From the NCBI RefSeq assembly GCF_001659685.2, contig NZ_LXYE02000009.1, positions 1 through 64,000 on the forward strand: a stretch of DNA of 64,000 bases, in the 5' to 3' direction. Under the pieces are notes generated by a model. The model made no database searches. It was not told the origin of the DNA and was given only the letters and a program-made list of their open reading frames with translations. The stretch comes from Labilibacter marinus (lineage in GTDB: Bacteria > Bacteroidota > Bacteroidia > Bacteroidales > Marinilabiliaceae). Of the stretch, positions 17,788 through 27,436 are shown piece after piece (position 1 is the first letter of the stretch; each line of letters starts with the position of its first letter). The translations under genes and the position numbers were made by a program.

Positions 17788-19383
17788 ATGAAACAAATAC
17801 AATATATATTCATTTTTGTGGTCTTGATTCTAGCGGCATCGTGTTCCGATTCTTTTCTAGAAACTGATCCTGTAAATCGTTCTACCGAAGATAAGTTTTA
17901 TCAAACGGATGCGCAGATGTTTGCCGCTTTAATAGCTGCATATGATCCCTTACAATGGGGAGGTATGCCAGCTTCCTTTGTGCCATTTGGAGAAATACGA
18001 TCAGATAATATGAAAACCGGTGGCGGTGGAGAAGGTGATCAGCCGGATATGCAAGCTATCGAGTCGTTCACCAATAACTCAGTAAACGAAGCTTCTGATA
18101 AAATTTGGTCTAAAAACTATACCGGTATTTACCGAACTAATTTGGTCATTAATTCGCCATACGAAAGCGAAGTTACTGCGGTTTATAAAGCTGAAGCGCA
18201 GTTTTTAAGAGCTTGGTATCATTTTGATTTATTAAGAACTTATGGTCCTTGTCCAGTTGTTACAGAAACCATTTTTGCTGAAGATCATAAATTTGTTCGT
18301 GAAGATAGAGCTACTGTAAATGCTTTAATCATTAGCGATTTAAAAGAGGCTATTGAAAAGTTAGAAGACAAACATGGTGATGCTAATGTGGGGCGTGCAA
18401 CCATTGCTTCTGCGCAAGCTTTATTGGGTAAAGTATTAATTTATAAGGCAGACTGGGACAATGATAATGCACAAACCTTTGACGAGGCGGCTACTTATTT
18501 GCGAAAAGTAGTAGATAACGACAACTATAGCCTTGTAACGGATTATAGTGAATTATTTGCGCCTAAAGCAGAAAACAACTCAGAGTCTATTTTTGAGATT
18601 CAGCGTACAACTAAAGGTGGAAAAAGTAACTGGAGTAATGTTGATCAAACCACTGAAGGTAACTTTTGGGCTCAGTTTTCTGGTCCGCGTGGATATCCAG
18701 GCAACGAGTTTATTGATGGTGGATGGGGATTCTTACTTCCACAAAATGAGTTAATGGATGCTTTTTTACCTGATGATGTTGATCGTAAAGCAGCTGTTTC
18801 ATGGACTTATGATGATTTGGTAACGGATTATAACGAAGGTAGACCGGAAGAAGAGCATGTAATATGGCAAATTGATCAGTATAATCAGGTTGATTTTGTT
18901 GGATATGCGCAAAGAAAATACTCTTTATGGAAGGAATATGATTATGTAGGAGGATTAGCCCTTAACCGTCCGGGTAGCGAGCGTGTTATTCGTTTGGCCG
19001 ATGTTTACTTGATGCTAGCTGAGTGTAAACTAAGAGGAACGGCGGATGTTGGAACAGCGAAGGACTTGATTAATGAGGTTCGTAAGAATCATGTTTATAA
19101 AGGCGCTGATGTTTATGATGGAGTAGACGAGTTATTGACAAAATATCCTGAAAGATTTAACTCGGTTTTGGATGTGCTTTGGTACGAACGAAGAGTAGAG
19201 CTTGCAGGAGAAGGCGATAGATGGTACGATTTGGTGCGAAGTGGAAGAGCGCCAAGTGTAATGGGTGCCATCTATCCTGGAGTTGATTGGAGTAAGCATA
19301 TTTATATTCCTATTGGTCTTACAGAGCAAGGTAATTCGGGTAATTCTTTAACCGAATACCCAAGCGAACCATTACCACATTAA
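17788..19383 (+). CDS. susD: SusD/RagB-family surface glycan-binding lipoprotein
   Basis: A 531-residue lipoprotein with lipobox VLILAASC (Cys19). The N-terminus SDSFLETDPVNRSTEDKFYQTDAQMFAALIAAYDPL and the TPR-like core (AEAQFLRAWYHFDLLRTYGPCPVV) are diagnostic for SusD. The C-terminal region has VLDVLWYERRVELAGEGDRWYDLVRSG, typical of the family. It forms the lid over SusC and captures the glycan at the surface. It ends with a very strong terminator, so susCD may form their own unit. Confidence 0.95.
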   Translation: MKQIQYIFIFVVLILAASCSDSFLETDPVNRSTEDKFYQTDAQMFAALIAAYDPLQWGGMPASFVPFGEIRSDNMKTGGGGEGDQPDMQAIESFTNNSVNEASDKIWSKNYTGIYRTNLVINSPYESEVTAVYKAEAQFLRAWYHFDLLRTYGPCPVVTETIFAEDHKFVREDRATVNALIISDLKEAIEKLEDKHGDANVGRATIASAQALLGKVLIYKADWDNDNAQTFDEAATYLRKVVDNDNYSLVTDYSELFAPKAENNSESIFEIQRTTKGGKSNWSNVDQTTEGNFWAQFSGPRGYPGNEFIDGGWGFLLPQNELMDAFLPDDVDRKAAVSWTYDDLVTDYNEGRPEEEHVIWQIDQYNQVDFVGYAQRKYSLWKEYDYVGGLALNRPGSERVIRLADVYLMLAECKLRGTADVGTAKDLINEVRKNHVYKGADVYDGVDELLTKYPERFNSVLDVLWYERRVELAGEGDRWYDLVRSGRAPSVMGAIYPGVDWSKHIYIPIGLTEQGNSGNSLTEYPSEPLPH

Positions 19384-19431
19384 TATTTTGCATTAGTAAT
19401 TTCGTTTTCTAAAACAATTATTAATTAAGTT

Positions 19432-19466
19432 GAAGCCAAACCAAAATATTGGTTTGGCTTCTTTTT
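19432..19466 (+). terminator. Terminator after susD
   Basis: GAAGCCAAACCAA pairs perfectly with TTGGTTTGGCTTC, followed by five T. Confidence 0.92.
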
Positions 19467-19651
19467 AAGCATTGACTAGTGAATTATTAAACACTTCTAC
19501 ATATTGAGAAATTTAATTACTTAAATCCTCTTGAGTAAATATGTAAACCTATGAAACCTACATGTAATATAGGCGCTCAAATATGTGCCAAGTAGAATGA
19601 GTAGATTTTACCTGAGTGTTCCATCTGACCAAAAAAGTTAAATTTAATTAG

Positions 19652-21166
19652 ATGAATAAAACAATATTATACTTTGCCTTATCGCTCTTGCTATTTGTGA
19701 GTTGCACACAAATAAAAAAAGAGGAAGCTAAAAAGAAATATGATGCCAATTGGGAATCGTTAAAGCAATACGAAATTCCAACATGGTTTCAAGATGCTAA
19801 ATTTGGAATTTTTATTCATTGGGGGCCATATGCTGTACCGGCATTTGATAACGAATGGTATCCGCGTCATATGTACCAAGATTCTATATTATGGCACCAA
19901 ACGGATTCTACATTATCAAAAGTGGGTAAGCACCCAGTCTTTACACATCACGAAAGTACTTACGGTCACCCATCCATATTCGGATATAAAGATTTTATCC
20001 CCATGTTTAAAGCCGAAAAGTTTGATGCTGATGCATGGTTAAATCTGTTTAAAAAGGCTGGAGCAAAATATGTTGTTCCTGTGGCCGAGCATCATGATGG
20101 TTTTGCCATGTATGCTTCTAAATATACACGTTGGAATGCAAAAGATATGGGGCCTAAAACAGATATTATTAAAGAAATTAAAGAAGCTTCTGAACGTGCT
20201 GGTTTAAGGTTTGGGGTTTCTTCTCACTTTGCTTTTAATTGGGATTATTATAATCATGAAGACCGCTTTGATACAGGGAATCCAGAGTTTTCTGATCTTT
20301 ATGGGCCAGCACATTCAAGGTATGCAAAGGTCAATAATGAATTCTTACAACTATGGTGGAATCGTACCACAGACATTATTGATCAATACAATCCTGAAAT
20401 CTTATGGTTCGATTTTTACTGGGATAGACCAGAGTTTAATGAATATCATAAAAAACTGGCAGCCTATTATTATAACATGGGCGAGGAAACAGGTAATGAG
20501 GTAGTATTACAGAGTAAGAATATGGGTATGGAATCTTTTCCTGAAGGAACCAATGTGTTGGATATAGAAAGGGGGAAATTATCTGATATTAGAAAAGATA
20601 CTTGGCAAACCGATACTTCAGTAGGTAAAAATTCCTGGTGTCATATTAATAATTGGGACAGTAAAACAGCCAATGAGCTCATTGACGATTTAATTGATAT
20701 TGTGAGTAAAAACGGAACCATGTTACTAAATGTGGGACCTAAAGCGGATGGTATCATTCCACAAGATCAAGCAGATGTTCTGCTTAATATGGGTAAATGG
20801 CTAAATATAAATGGTGAAGCCATATACAATACGCGTCCGTGGAAAATATATGGAGAAGGCCCAACAAAAAGTGAAGAAGGTCATCATTCCGAAGCCAATA
20901 ATGAATCCTCTACATCTAAAGATATCAGGTATACTACAAAAGATGATATTCTTTATGCATCCGTGCTTGATTATCCTGAAAATGGGGTCTTTATCCTTAA
21001 ATCTTTAGCTCAGGATAATGTTTATGAATCTAGAGTACCTCAGTCAATCGATTTTATAAGTGGTAATAATAAAATAGAATGGGAGCAAAATAGGGAAGGA
21101 CTTAAAATAGAGGTGCTTGGAGATAAGCCGGGTGAAGCTGCTTTTGTTTTTAAAATTTATTTTTAA
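19652..21166 (+). CDS. GH29 alpha-L-fucosidase / alpha-L-galactosidase lipoprotein
   Basis: A 504-residue exo-glycosidase with lipobox LLLFVSC (Cys18). GH29 features: WFQDAKFGIFIHWGPYAVPAF near residue 50, VVPVAEHHDGFAMY, the nucleophile D254 in ILWFDFYW, and KNGTMLLNVGPKADGIIPQ. The family removes terminal alpha-L-fucose, and some members remove alpha-L-galactose, which is the L-sugar of agar and porphyran; that second activity would suit this locus but is inference. It has a C-terminal beta-sandwich. Anchored in the envelope. The GH43-like gene starts 19 bp downstream, so the two are probably co-transcribed. Confidence 0.88.
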   Translation: MNKTILYFALSLLLFVSCTQIKKEEAKKKYDANWESLKQYEIPTWFQDAKFGIFIHWGPYAVPAFDNEWYPRHMYQDSILWHQTDSTLSKVGKHPVFTHHESTYGHPSIFGYKDFIPMFKAEKFDADAWLNLFKKAGAKYVVPVAEHHDGFAMYASKYTRWNAKDMGPKTDIIKEIKEASERAGLRFGVSSHFAFNWDYYNHEDRFDTGNPEFSDLYGPAHSRYAKVNNEFLQLWWNRTTDIIDQYNPEILWFDFYWDRPEFNEYHKKLAAYYYNMGEETGNEVVLQSKNMGMESFPEGTNVLDIERGKLSDIRKDTWQTDTSVGKNSWCHINNWDSKTANELIDDLIDIVSKNGTMLLNVGPKADGIIPQDQADVLLNMGKWLNINGEAIYNTRPWKIYGEGPTKSEEGHHSEANNESSTSKDIRYTTKDDILYASVLDYPENGVFILKSLAQDNVYESRVPQSIDFISGNNKIEWEQNREGLKIEVLGDKPGEAAFVFKIYF

Positions 21167-21185
21167 TCAACCTTAAATATTTCTG

Positions 21186-22205
21186 ATGAAAATCAATCAA
21201 TTAATACTATTTGTGTTGTGTTTTATGTTGGTGCAATGCAAAACAAAACCAGAGAGTACAGTGCTAATTCCCAAACAGGCAAACGAATTTGTTTGGATAT
21301 ATAAACCTGCTGGAGACAGTTTTTTTGGTCCCGATACTAAATACCTAAAGGAAGGGGTGTGGTATGAGGAATGGGTGGCCAATGATCATACATTTATCCA
21401 GGATGAAGAAGGTAAATGGCATATGTTTGGTATCACTCATCCATTGGTGAAGTCAGAGCCTTTAAGCGCAGGAATTCATGATGGAGAATATGCTTCCTTT
21501 CACGCAGTATCATCGGTGAGTAATTTTAAAGAGTCCTTATCGAAACATCATTATAAAGACTTGGCCAAAGTGTTACCTCCTCACGAGAGACCTGGCGAAG
21601 TGCTGGCTAACCATGCACCTTATATTATTAAAAAAGATGGTTTGTACCAAATGGTTTATGGCCATAGTCCCATCCGTTTAGCGGTATCAAAAGACTTAAT
21701 GCAATGGGAGGTCAAAGGAAATTTATTTTCAGAAGGCGATGGTGTTGGAGATGAAGAAAAACTGTTTGGCGATGCTCGCGATCCTAACTTATTATATCAC
21801 AATGGTACTTATTACATTGTATATTGCTCTACCAGATGCGTAAATATGAGAGAATCTAAAGATATGATTCACTGGAGTGAGGAGAAAACCATTTTTAAAA
21901 CCAAAACCTTCGACCCAGAATCTCCCACCTTATTATTTCATAACAATACTTTTTACCTTTTTGTGTGTTCGTGGGATGGCGTTTGGGATGAGAAGGACAT
22001 AGTAGGTGCGTATCAGCACAAAACATACGTTTTGCAGTCAGATGATTTGTTAAACTTTGGAACCGATTTTGAAAAGCATATCTCTACCTTAAATGGCCAT
22101 GCACCAGAAATATTTCAAGATGAAAACGGACAATGGTATATATCCAGTGTAGAATGGCCCAATAGAGGGGTGAGTGTGGATCAATTAAACTGGGTAAAGA
22201 AGTAA
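21186..22205 (+). CDS. GH43/GH32-clan five-bladed beta-propeller lipoprotein
   Basis: A 339-residue lipoprotein (lipobox LVQC, Cys18) with the repeated blade pattern of GH43/GH32-clan proteins. Visible elements: VANDHTFIQDEEGKWHMFGI (candidate base Asp), HAPYIIKKDGLYQMVY, GDARDPNLLYHNGTYYIVYCS (candidate pKa-modulating Asp), PESPTLLFHNNTFYLFVCS and GHAPEIFQDENGQWYIS (candidate acid Glu). I cannot place it in a known GH43 subfamily; it lacks the GH32 WMNDPNG motif. It probably removes a terminal sugar from galactan side chains. It follows the GH29 gene by 19 bp. Confidence 0.72.
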   Translation: MKINQLILFVLCFMLVQCKTKPESTVLIPKQANEFVWIYKPAGDSFFGPDTKYLKEGVWYEEWVANDHTFIQDEEGKWHMFGITHPLVKSEPLSAGIHDGEYASFHAVSSVSNFKESLSKHHYKDLAKVLPPHERPGEVLANHAPYIIKKDGLYQMVYGHSPIRLAVSKDLMQWEVKGNLFSEGDGVGDEEKLFGDARDPNLLYHNGTYYIVYCSTRCVNMRESKDMIHWSEEKTIFKTKTFDPESPTLLFHNNTFYLFVCSWDGVWDEKDIVGAYQHKTYVLQSDDLLNFGTDFEKHISTLNGHAPEIFQDENGQWYISSVEWPNRGVSVDQLNWVKK

Positions 22206-22453
22206 GTATCTATCACTTTACTTTTTTTAGATTAAATTATTGAACATTAGGCAATAAAGAATTTGAGATGAATCTAAGGAATATGTTCTGAGTCCACCTT
22301 GTGTATTTGCTAGTGTTGTTTTGATTTACAAGGATTTGATGTAAATTTATTAATACTATACAAGAACTGTACAAATCTTAAATGATTATTTACGCACTGT
22401 ATGGTTTAATAGTTATAATATAAATTGGCATTTAAATTAAATCAAAAACTATC

Positions 22454-24253
22454 ATGAAAATTCTACTCAAGCTATTTTTTATTGCCTTTTGCTTATTGTC
22501 GAGCTCGGTAATTGCTCAGCAAAAAGATGTACTGGCATTGCCTAAAAAACAGGATGTAAAAGATCGTATTTGTTTTGCCTTATATACGGTTCATGAAAAC
22601 ACCCTGAAACTAACGGCTCAGTTTTATCCAATTAAAAATTACGATCCCTTTACTGCAGAACTTCAAATTAAAAAAAGTGGGAAATGGGAGTCGGTTCAAG
22701 AATCGAGAATAAAATATCCTGGTTATACTGCACATTTTAGAATTGAAGATTGGGATGATTCCAAGAAATATGAATATCGTGTGGCTTATCACAATAAGGC
22801 TTTTTACGACGGAGTTATTCAGCAAAACCCTAAAAATAAAGATGTAGTTAGCATGGCTGCATTTTCGTGCTGGTCTATTTACGATCGTCACGGAGGGCAG
22901 GAGCCTGTAAAAGATATCATCGATAATCTAACTCAGCTAAAACCAGATGTGTTGTTTTTTGCTGGCGATCAGGTATATGATCATAGCGAGCATTATAAAT
23001 ACTGGATTAAGTTTGGAGAGGCTTTTGGCGAAATTATTAGAAATACGCCTACCATCTGTATTCCTGATGATCATGATATAGGACAAGGAAACCTGTGGGG
23101 AGATGGTGGACGAAAATCGGATACTCGTGACGGAAATAAAGGCGGTTATTATATGCCTGTTGAGTATATTCAAGAAGTGGAAAGAGCACAAACAAGTCAT
23201 TTGCCCGATCCTTATGATCCAACACCTATAGAACAAGGTATTGGTGTTTATTATACAGGCTATACTTGGGGCGGAATCAGTTTTGCCATTATTGAAGATC
23301 GCAAGTTTAAGTCAGGTCCTAAACGTGTTTTGCCGAAAAAACGATTTAATAATACTTTAGAGATGGATGTTCCTGAAGCTACTCTGTTAGGGGAGCGACA
23401 ATTGGATTTTTTGGAAGATTGGACTACTGATTGGAAGGATGCCGAGATGAAAGCTGTACTATCGCAAACCATCTTTGCTAACGTAGCTACACATTCACCA
23501 ACTATTGATAAAAAACAACGTTATAGCGTAGATTCTAATGGATGGCCTCAAACAGGTAGAAATAGAGCCTTAAGTGTTATTCGAAAGAGTTATGCTTGTA
23601 TGATTGCTGGTGATCAGCACCTAGGTTCTGTGGTACATCATGGAATTGAAGACTGGAATAATGCAGGTTATTCATTTGCAGTTCCTGCTGCAGCTAATTA
23701 TTGGATGCGTTGGTGGAAACCCGATCACCCGGGTAAAAACCACGTAAAAGGTATGCCTGACTATACAGGCGAATATGAAGATGCTTTCCACAATAAAATG
23801 ACAGTTCATGCTGTCATGAATCCTTCGCATGAAGATAATTCTCCAAAAGAAAACTTATTGCATGGAAGAGCGGCTGGATATGGAATTATTAAATTTAATA
23901 AATCCAAACGCGAAATTACTTACGAATGCTGGGAGCGTAATGTGGATATGTTTAACGGAGGGCAACCTTTTGAAGGCTGGCCTGTGACTTTTAAGCAGAG
24001 TGATAATTTTGCAATTAAAGATGGCTACCAACTGCCTACGCTTAAATTGACTAAAAAAGAGCAAGTGGTAACGGTGTACAATACATATACAAGTGAGGTG
24101 ATTTCTTCCATACGTACTAATATGAACACTTATCAACCTAAAGTACAGTTGCCAGGCAAATACAAAATAGCGGTTGGCGAAGGAGAAAGTATCAAATACT
24201 ATTATGCTAAAGAGGCTAAAAAGAAAAATAAAGAAATAATTACCGTTCAATAA
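22454..24253 (+). CDS. PhoD-like metallophosphatase, secreted
   Basis: A 599-residue protein with signal peptide (ending SSVIAQ, residue 22). A beta-sandwich N-terminal domain (about 30-135) precedes a calcineurin-like metallophosphoesterase domain of the PhoD/alkaline phosphatase D type: FFAGDQVYDHSEHY (D172), IPDDHDIGQGN (D205-D208) and the late metal motif IAGDQHLGSVVHHG. A C-terminal region contains KLTKKEQVVTVYNTYTSEV. The family hydrolyses phosphomono- or diesters. Such a gene inside a sulfated galactan PUL is not standard; it may act on a phosphate- or sulfate-bearing glycan or supply phosphate, which is inference. The second GH16 follows by 34 bp. Confidence 0.82.
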   Translation: MKILLKLFFIAFCLLSSSVIAQQKDVLALPKKQDVKDRICFALYTVHENTLKLTAQFYPIKNYDPFTAELQIKKSGKWESVQESRIKYPGYTAHFRIEDWDDSKKYEYRVAYHNKAFYDGVIQQNPKNKDVVSMAAFSCWSIYDRHGGQEPVKDIIDNLTQLKPDVLFFAGDQVYDHSEHYKYWIKFGEAFGEIIRNTPTICIPDDHDIGQGNLWGDGGRKSDTRDGNKGGYYMPVEYIQEVERAQTSHLPDPYDPTPIEQGIGVYYTGYTWGGISFAIIEDRKFKSGPKRVLPKKRFNNTLEMDVPEATLLGERQLDFLEDWTTDWKDAEMKAVLSQTIFANVATHSPTIDKKQRYSVDSNGWPQTGRNRALSVIRKSYACMIAGDQHLGSVVHHGIEDWNNAGYSFAVPAAANYWMRWWKPDHPGKNHVKGMPDYTGEYEDAFHNKMTVHAVMNPSHEDNSPKENLLHGRAAGYGIIKFNKSKREITYECWERNVDMFNGGQPFEGWPVTFKQSDNFAIKDGYQLPTLKLTKKEQVVTVYNTYTSEVISSIRTNMNTYQPKVQLPGKYKIAVGEGESIKYYYAKEAKKKNKEIITVQ

Positions 24254-24287
24254 ATTAGCGAATACATATTACGTTTAATATAATATA

Positions 24288-25529
24288 ATGATGAAAAAAT
24301 ATATTCTTGCAGCACTCTTAATCAGTTTTGTGAATGCTTTACAAGCAGACCCTCCCAAACCACCCATGGGTAAAAGATGGGTGATGAATACCGATTTTTC
24401 CGATGAATTTAATGGTACGTCTTTAGATACCGAAAAATGGCTTGATCATCATCCTAGTTGGAAGGGTAGAGTTCCTGGTTTGTTTTTGCCTTCCCAGGTT
24501 TCTGTAGCCGATGGTTATTTGCAGATTAGAGGCGAAAAGATGGATAAGGATACCGTGATTCATGCTTATGGTAAGGATTTAACATACAATATAAAAGGTG
24601 GAGCTGTAGTTTCTAAGAAGTCCGTATTTCTAGGTTATTACGAGTGCAGAGCAAAAGCTGCAGCAACTACTATGTCTACTACATTTTGGTTTTCTTCAGG
24701 AAAAGGATTCGATGGGCCAAATGATTGTGATAAGTATGGTTTAGAGTGGGATATACAGGAGTGTATTGGTAGAAATGGTGATTTCGACGGAAGTTATTTT
24801 GCCAACGGCATGCATTCAAACTCGCACTATTGGTATACCGATTGTGATAAAAAGAGGCATGACCATAGAGCTTCGCAAGTAAAGTTTAACGATAAAGAAC
24901 TCGCTTCCGCAGATTTTCATGTGTATGGCGGTTGGTGGCACGATGAAACCAGGGCTAGTTATTACTACGATAATGGTGAGCCAAAATATCAGAAGTTCTA
25001 CAATAAAGTCAGTGATAAGCCTTTTGATCAGCCTATGTTTATGCGTTTGGTTTGCGAAACATATCCATTTCCATGGATTTCGTTACCTACGGATGAGGAG
25101 TTGGCAGATACTACAAAAAATGTGGTTCGATACGATTGGGTAAGAGGATATGAGTTAGTGAATGCGGATAAAGAAATAAATCAACCAACAGCTCCAGAAG
25201 CTGATATTCACCTTTATTACGAAGATGTGATGTTCGAATCTACCGAGCTTCAGCTTACACAAGGAAAAACTATTTCTATTCCTATGAGCTATAAAGCCAA
25301 CGATAAGCGAACAATTCAATTTACTTTAAAAGATGCGGAAGGTAAAAAAGTTATGAGTACTACATTTAATGCCTTTGCAGGATATGCCAATAAATCGTTT
25401 CAGCTACAATTAGATAAGAAACTTAATATTGGCTCAGAATATAAATTAACTGCAGCTATCAAACCTATTGGTGGAGATAATAAGAGTGTGATCAATGAAA
25501 GCACATTAATTGTTACTTTTAAAAAGTAA
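24288..25529 (+). CDS. GH16 endo-galactanase (agarase/porphyranase-like), no T9SS tail
   Basis: A 413-residue secreted GH16 with signal peptide (ending ALQAD). The catalytic motif LEWDIQE gives nucleophile E153, D155 and acid/base E158. The end of the catalytic domain, LPTDEELADTTKNVVRYDWVRGYE, strongly resembles the end of agarases and porphyranases. Residues about 310-413 (FESTELQLTQGKTISIPMSY...) are the same accessory beta domain as in the first GH16. It lacks a sorting tail, so it probably stays in the periplasm, or reaches the surface by another route. It follows the PhoD-like gene closely. Confidence 0.88.
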   Translation: MMKKYILAALLISFVNALQADPPKPPMGKRWVMNTDFSDEFNGTSLDTEKWLDHHPSWKGRVPGLFLPSQVSVADGYLQIRGEKMDKDTVIHAYGKDLTYNIKGGAVVSKKSVFLGYYECRAKAAATTMSTTFWFSSGKGFDGPNDCDKYGLEWDIQECIGRNGDFDGSYFANGMHSNSHYWYTDCDKKRHDHRASQVKFNDKELASADFHVYGGWWHDETRASYYYDNGEPKYQKFYNKVSDKPFDQPMFMRLVCETYPFPWISLPTDEELADTTKNVVRYDWVRGYELVNADKEINQPTAPEADIHLYYEDVMFESTELQLTQGKTISIPMSYKANDKRTIQFTLKDAEGKKVMSTTFNAFAGYANKSFQLQLDKKLNIGSEYKLTAAIKPIGGDNKSVINESTLIVTFKK

Positions 25530-25573
25530 TCTACAAACTATTTAATTTAACCCCATTATTTACTATTAGAATT

Positions 25574-25595
25574 TCCCCTTGCGATGGCTAGGGGA
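25574..25595 (+). terminator. Weak hairpin after the second GH16 gene
   Basis: TCCCCT and AGGGGA form a short stem with a 10-nt loop, followed by TTGTATATT. A poor T tract makes this only a possible terminator. Confidence 0.3.
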
Positions 25596-25666
25596 TTGTA
25601 TATTGCAAATGATAATCAAGTAACCATACCGAGTTGTTATTACGTATTTATATAATATCTATTCTC

Positions 25667-27175
25667 GTGAAAAATAAGTTTCTTTTTATACTGCTTTTTA
25701 TTTCCTTAGCCGTTTTTGCTAAGGATAAACCTAATGTTATTGTTGTATTAGCAGATGATGTTGGTCTGGGAGATGTTTCTCATTATAGGCGATTACATTC
25801 GGATAATATTATTGTAGAAACACCCAATATTGATAAGTTAGCTAATGCTGGGGTGGTATTTACACAGGCGCATGCGCCAGCGGCTTTATGTGCTCCTTCC
25901 AGATATGGAATGATGACTGGAAATTCATGTTATCGTTCTCCTTCGCCACATGGTGTTTGGGGTTCGTATGAGCTTTCTCCAATAAAAGATAAGGACTTAA
26001 CGCTAGGCAGACTAATGCAGTCGGTAGGTTATCAAACGGCATTTTTTGGCAAGTGGCACTTGGGTGGCGATTACAAGAGATTAAGTGATCCATCGAAAAT
26101 TTATCGCGCTCCACGTACTAATCATGAAAGGGATGTGGATATCACCAAGATTATTGATGGACCGCAACAAAAAGGTTTTGATTATAGTTTTACCATGCCT
26201 GCTGGAATTCAGGATATGCCTTATGCGGTTTACGAAAATGGTGAGATGGTTCCTATAAAAGATGATTCTGAAGTTACCTTTATCACTCAGTTAATGATGG
26301 ATAAGCTGGATGTGAAATTGGATAAGGAAGAAGGATTAGGCGATAGTAATTGGGATCCGCATATCATGGGACCAATGTTGGTTCATAAAGCAGTGGATTA
26401 TATCAAAGCTCAATCCAATAAGAAAAAACCTTTCTTTATGTATTACTGCTCTCAAGCAGTGCATCTTCCGCATACACCATCCGATTCATTAGATGGGATA
26501 AAAATAAAAGGAACAACGCCTTCTGCTCATTTAGATATGGTAAAAGAGTTGGATGTGCAGATGGGTATGATGATTAAAGAGCTTAAAGCACAAGGTGTTT
26601 ACGACAATACTATTTTTGTTTTCACCTCGGATAATGGAGGTTTGCAAAGACGTGAAACTATAAAAAGTGGACATAAATCAAGTTCTATATATAGAGGTGG
26701 TAAAAATACTCGTTTCGAAGGGGGACATCGTGTTCCTTTTATCGTGAGTTGGCCTAAAGAAATCAAACATCATCAGACTAATGCTCCTATATTGGCGCTT
26801 GATGTAATGGCTACTTTAGCTGCTGTAACTAAAGGTGAAATTAATGCAGGACAAGCAATGGATTCATATAATCTATTACCTATCCTTAAGGAAAAAAAGA
26901 ATGCCAAGAGTCATGCTTTTTTAATGGTGCAAAGTGGTACAGGTAAAGAGTTAATCATTATTGAAGAAGGGTGGAAGTTAATCCTAAAATCCAATAAAGA
27001 AGGAACGTTAAGAGAGCCTATGGCATTGTATGATTTAAACACCAATCCAGAAGAGAAGGAAGATTTGAATTACATCGATAGCCCTGAGCATAAAAGCAAA
27101 ATTGATGCCTTATTAAAAAAGTATAATCAAACTCGAGATAGCAAAATAAAAACAAGCAATATGGCTTCTAAGTAG
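25667..27175 (+). CDS. S1-family sulfatase (CAPSR)
   Basis: A 502-residue secreted type I sulfatase. I start it at GTG 25667, which gives the signal peptide KNKFLFILLFISLAVFA; the open frame runs 33 bp further up to a TTG but adds an implausible leader. Motifs: VIVVLADDVGLGDVS (metal site), C75-A-P-S-R (formylglycine site), GKWHLGGDY, and FTSDNGGLQRRE (second metal site). It needs a sulfatase-maturing enzyme not seen here. It probably removes sulfate from galactan oligosaccharides. A terminator follows. Confidence 0.9.
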   Translation: MKNKFLFILLFISLAVFAKDKPNVIVVLADDVGLGDVSHYRRLHSDNIIVETPNIDKLANAGVVFTQAHAPAALCAPSRYGMMTGNSCYRSPSPHGVWGSYELSPIKDKDLTLGRLMQSVGYQTAFFGKWHLGGDYKRLSDPSKIYRAPRTNHERDVDITKIIDGPQQKGFDYSFTMPAGIQDMPYAVYENGEMVPIKDDSEVTFITQLMMDKLDVKLDKEEGLGDSNWDPHIMGPMLVHKAVDYIKAQSNKKKPFFMYYCSQAVHLPHTPSDSLDGIKIKGTTPSAHLDMVKELDVQMGMMIKELKAQGVYDNTIFVFTSDNGGLQRRETIKSGHKSSSIYRGGKNTRFEGGHRVPFIVSWPKEIKHHQTNAPILALDVMATLAAVTKGEINAGQAMDSYNLLPILKEKKNAKSHAFLMVQSGTGKELIIIEEGWKLILKSNKEGTLREPMALYDLNTNPEEKEDLNYIDSPEHKSKIDALLKKYNQTRDSKIKTSNMASK

Positions 27176-27196
27176 GTATCGCTAGAAAATAGTCTG

Positions 27197-27236
27197 AAAG
27201 GGGATATTTTTACTGTAGTTTTCATATTCCCCTTTT
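27197..27236 (+). terminator. Terminator after the second sulfatase gene
   Basis: AAAGGGGATAT and ATATTCCCCTTTT form an imperfect stem ending in a T-rich run. Confidence 0.7.
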
Positions 27237-27436
27237 ATTGTAACATTTTCACCCCTATGTAAATCTGAATAAATCCATATCTACCAATGTTTATAGAATA
27301 AGTGATGTGGTTTTAAAGGTGTGAATAGTGTTTGAATAGTGAATGGGTAATGATGCTTAGTAGGCTTATTGTACTTTTATTTCGCAGTATTCTATAAGGA
27401 AAAAAATATTATTAAATACTAAATATAAATACCAAG

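Noticed and set aside
25634-25666. Upstream TTG start of the second sulfatase
   Set aside because: It adds a leader of 11 residues in front of a normal signal peptide; GTG 25667 fits better.
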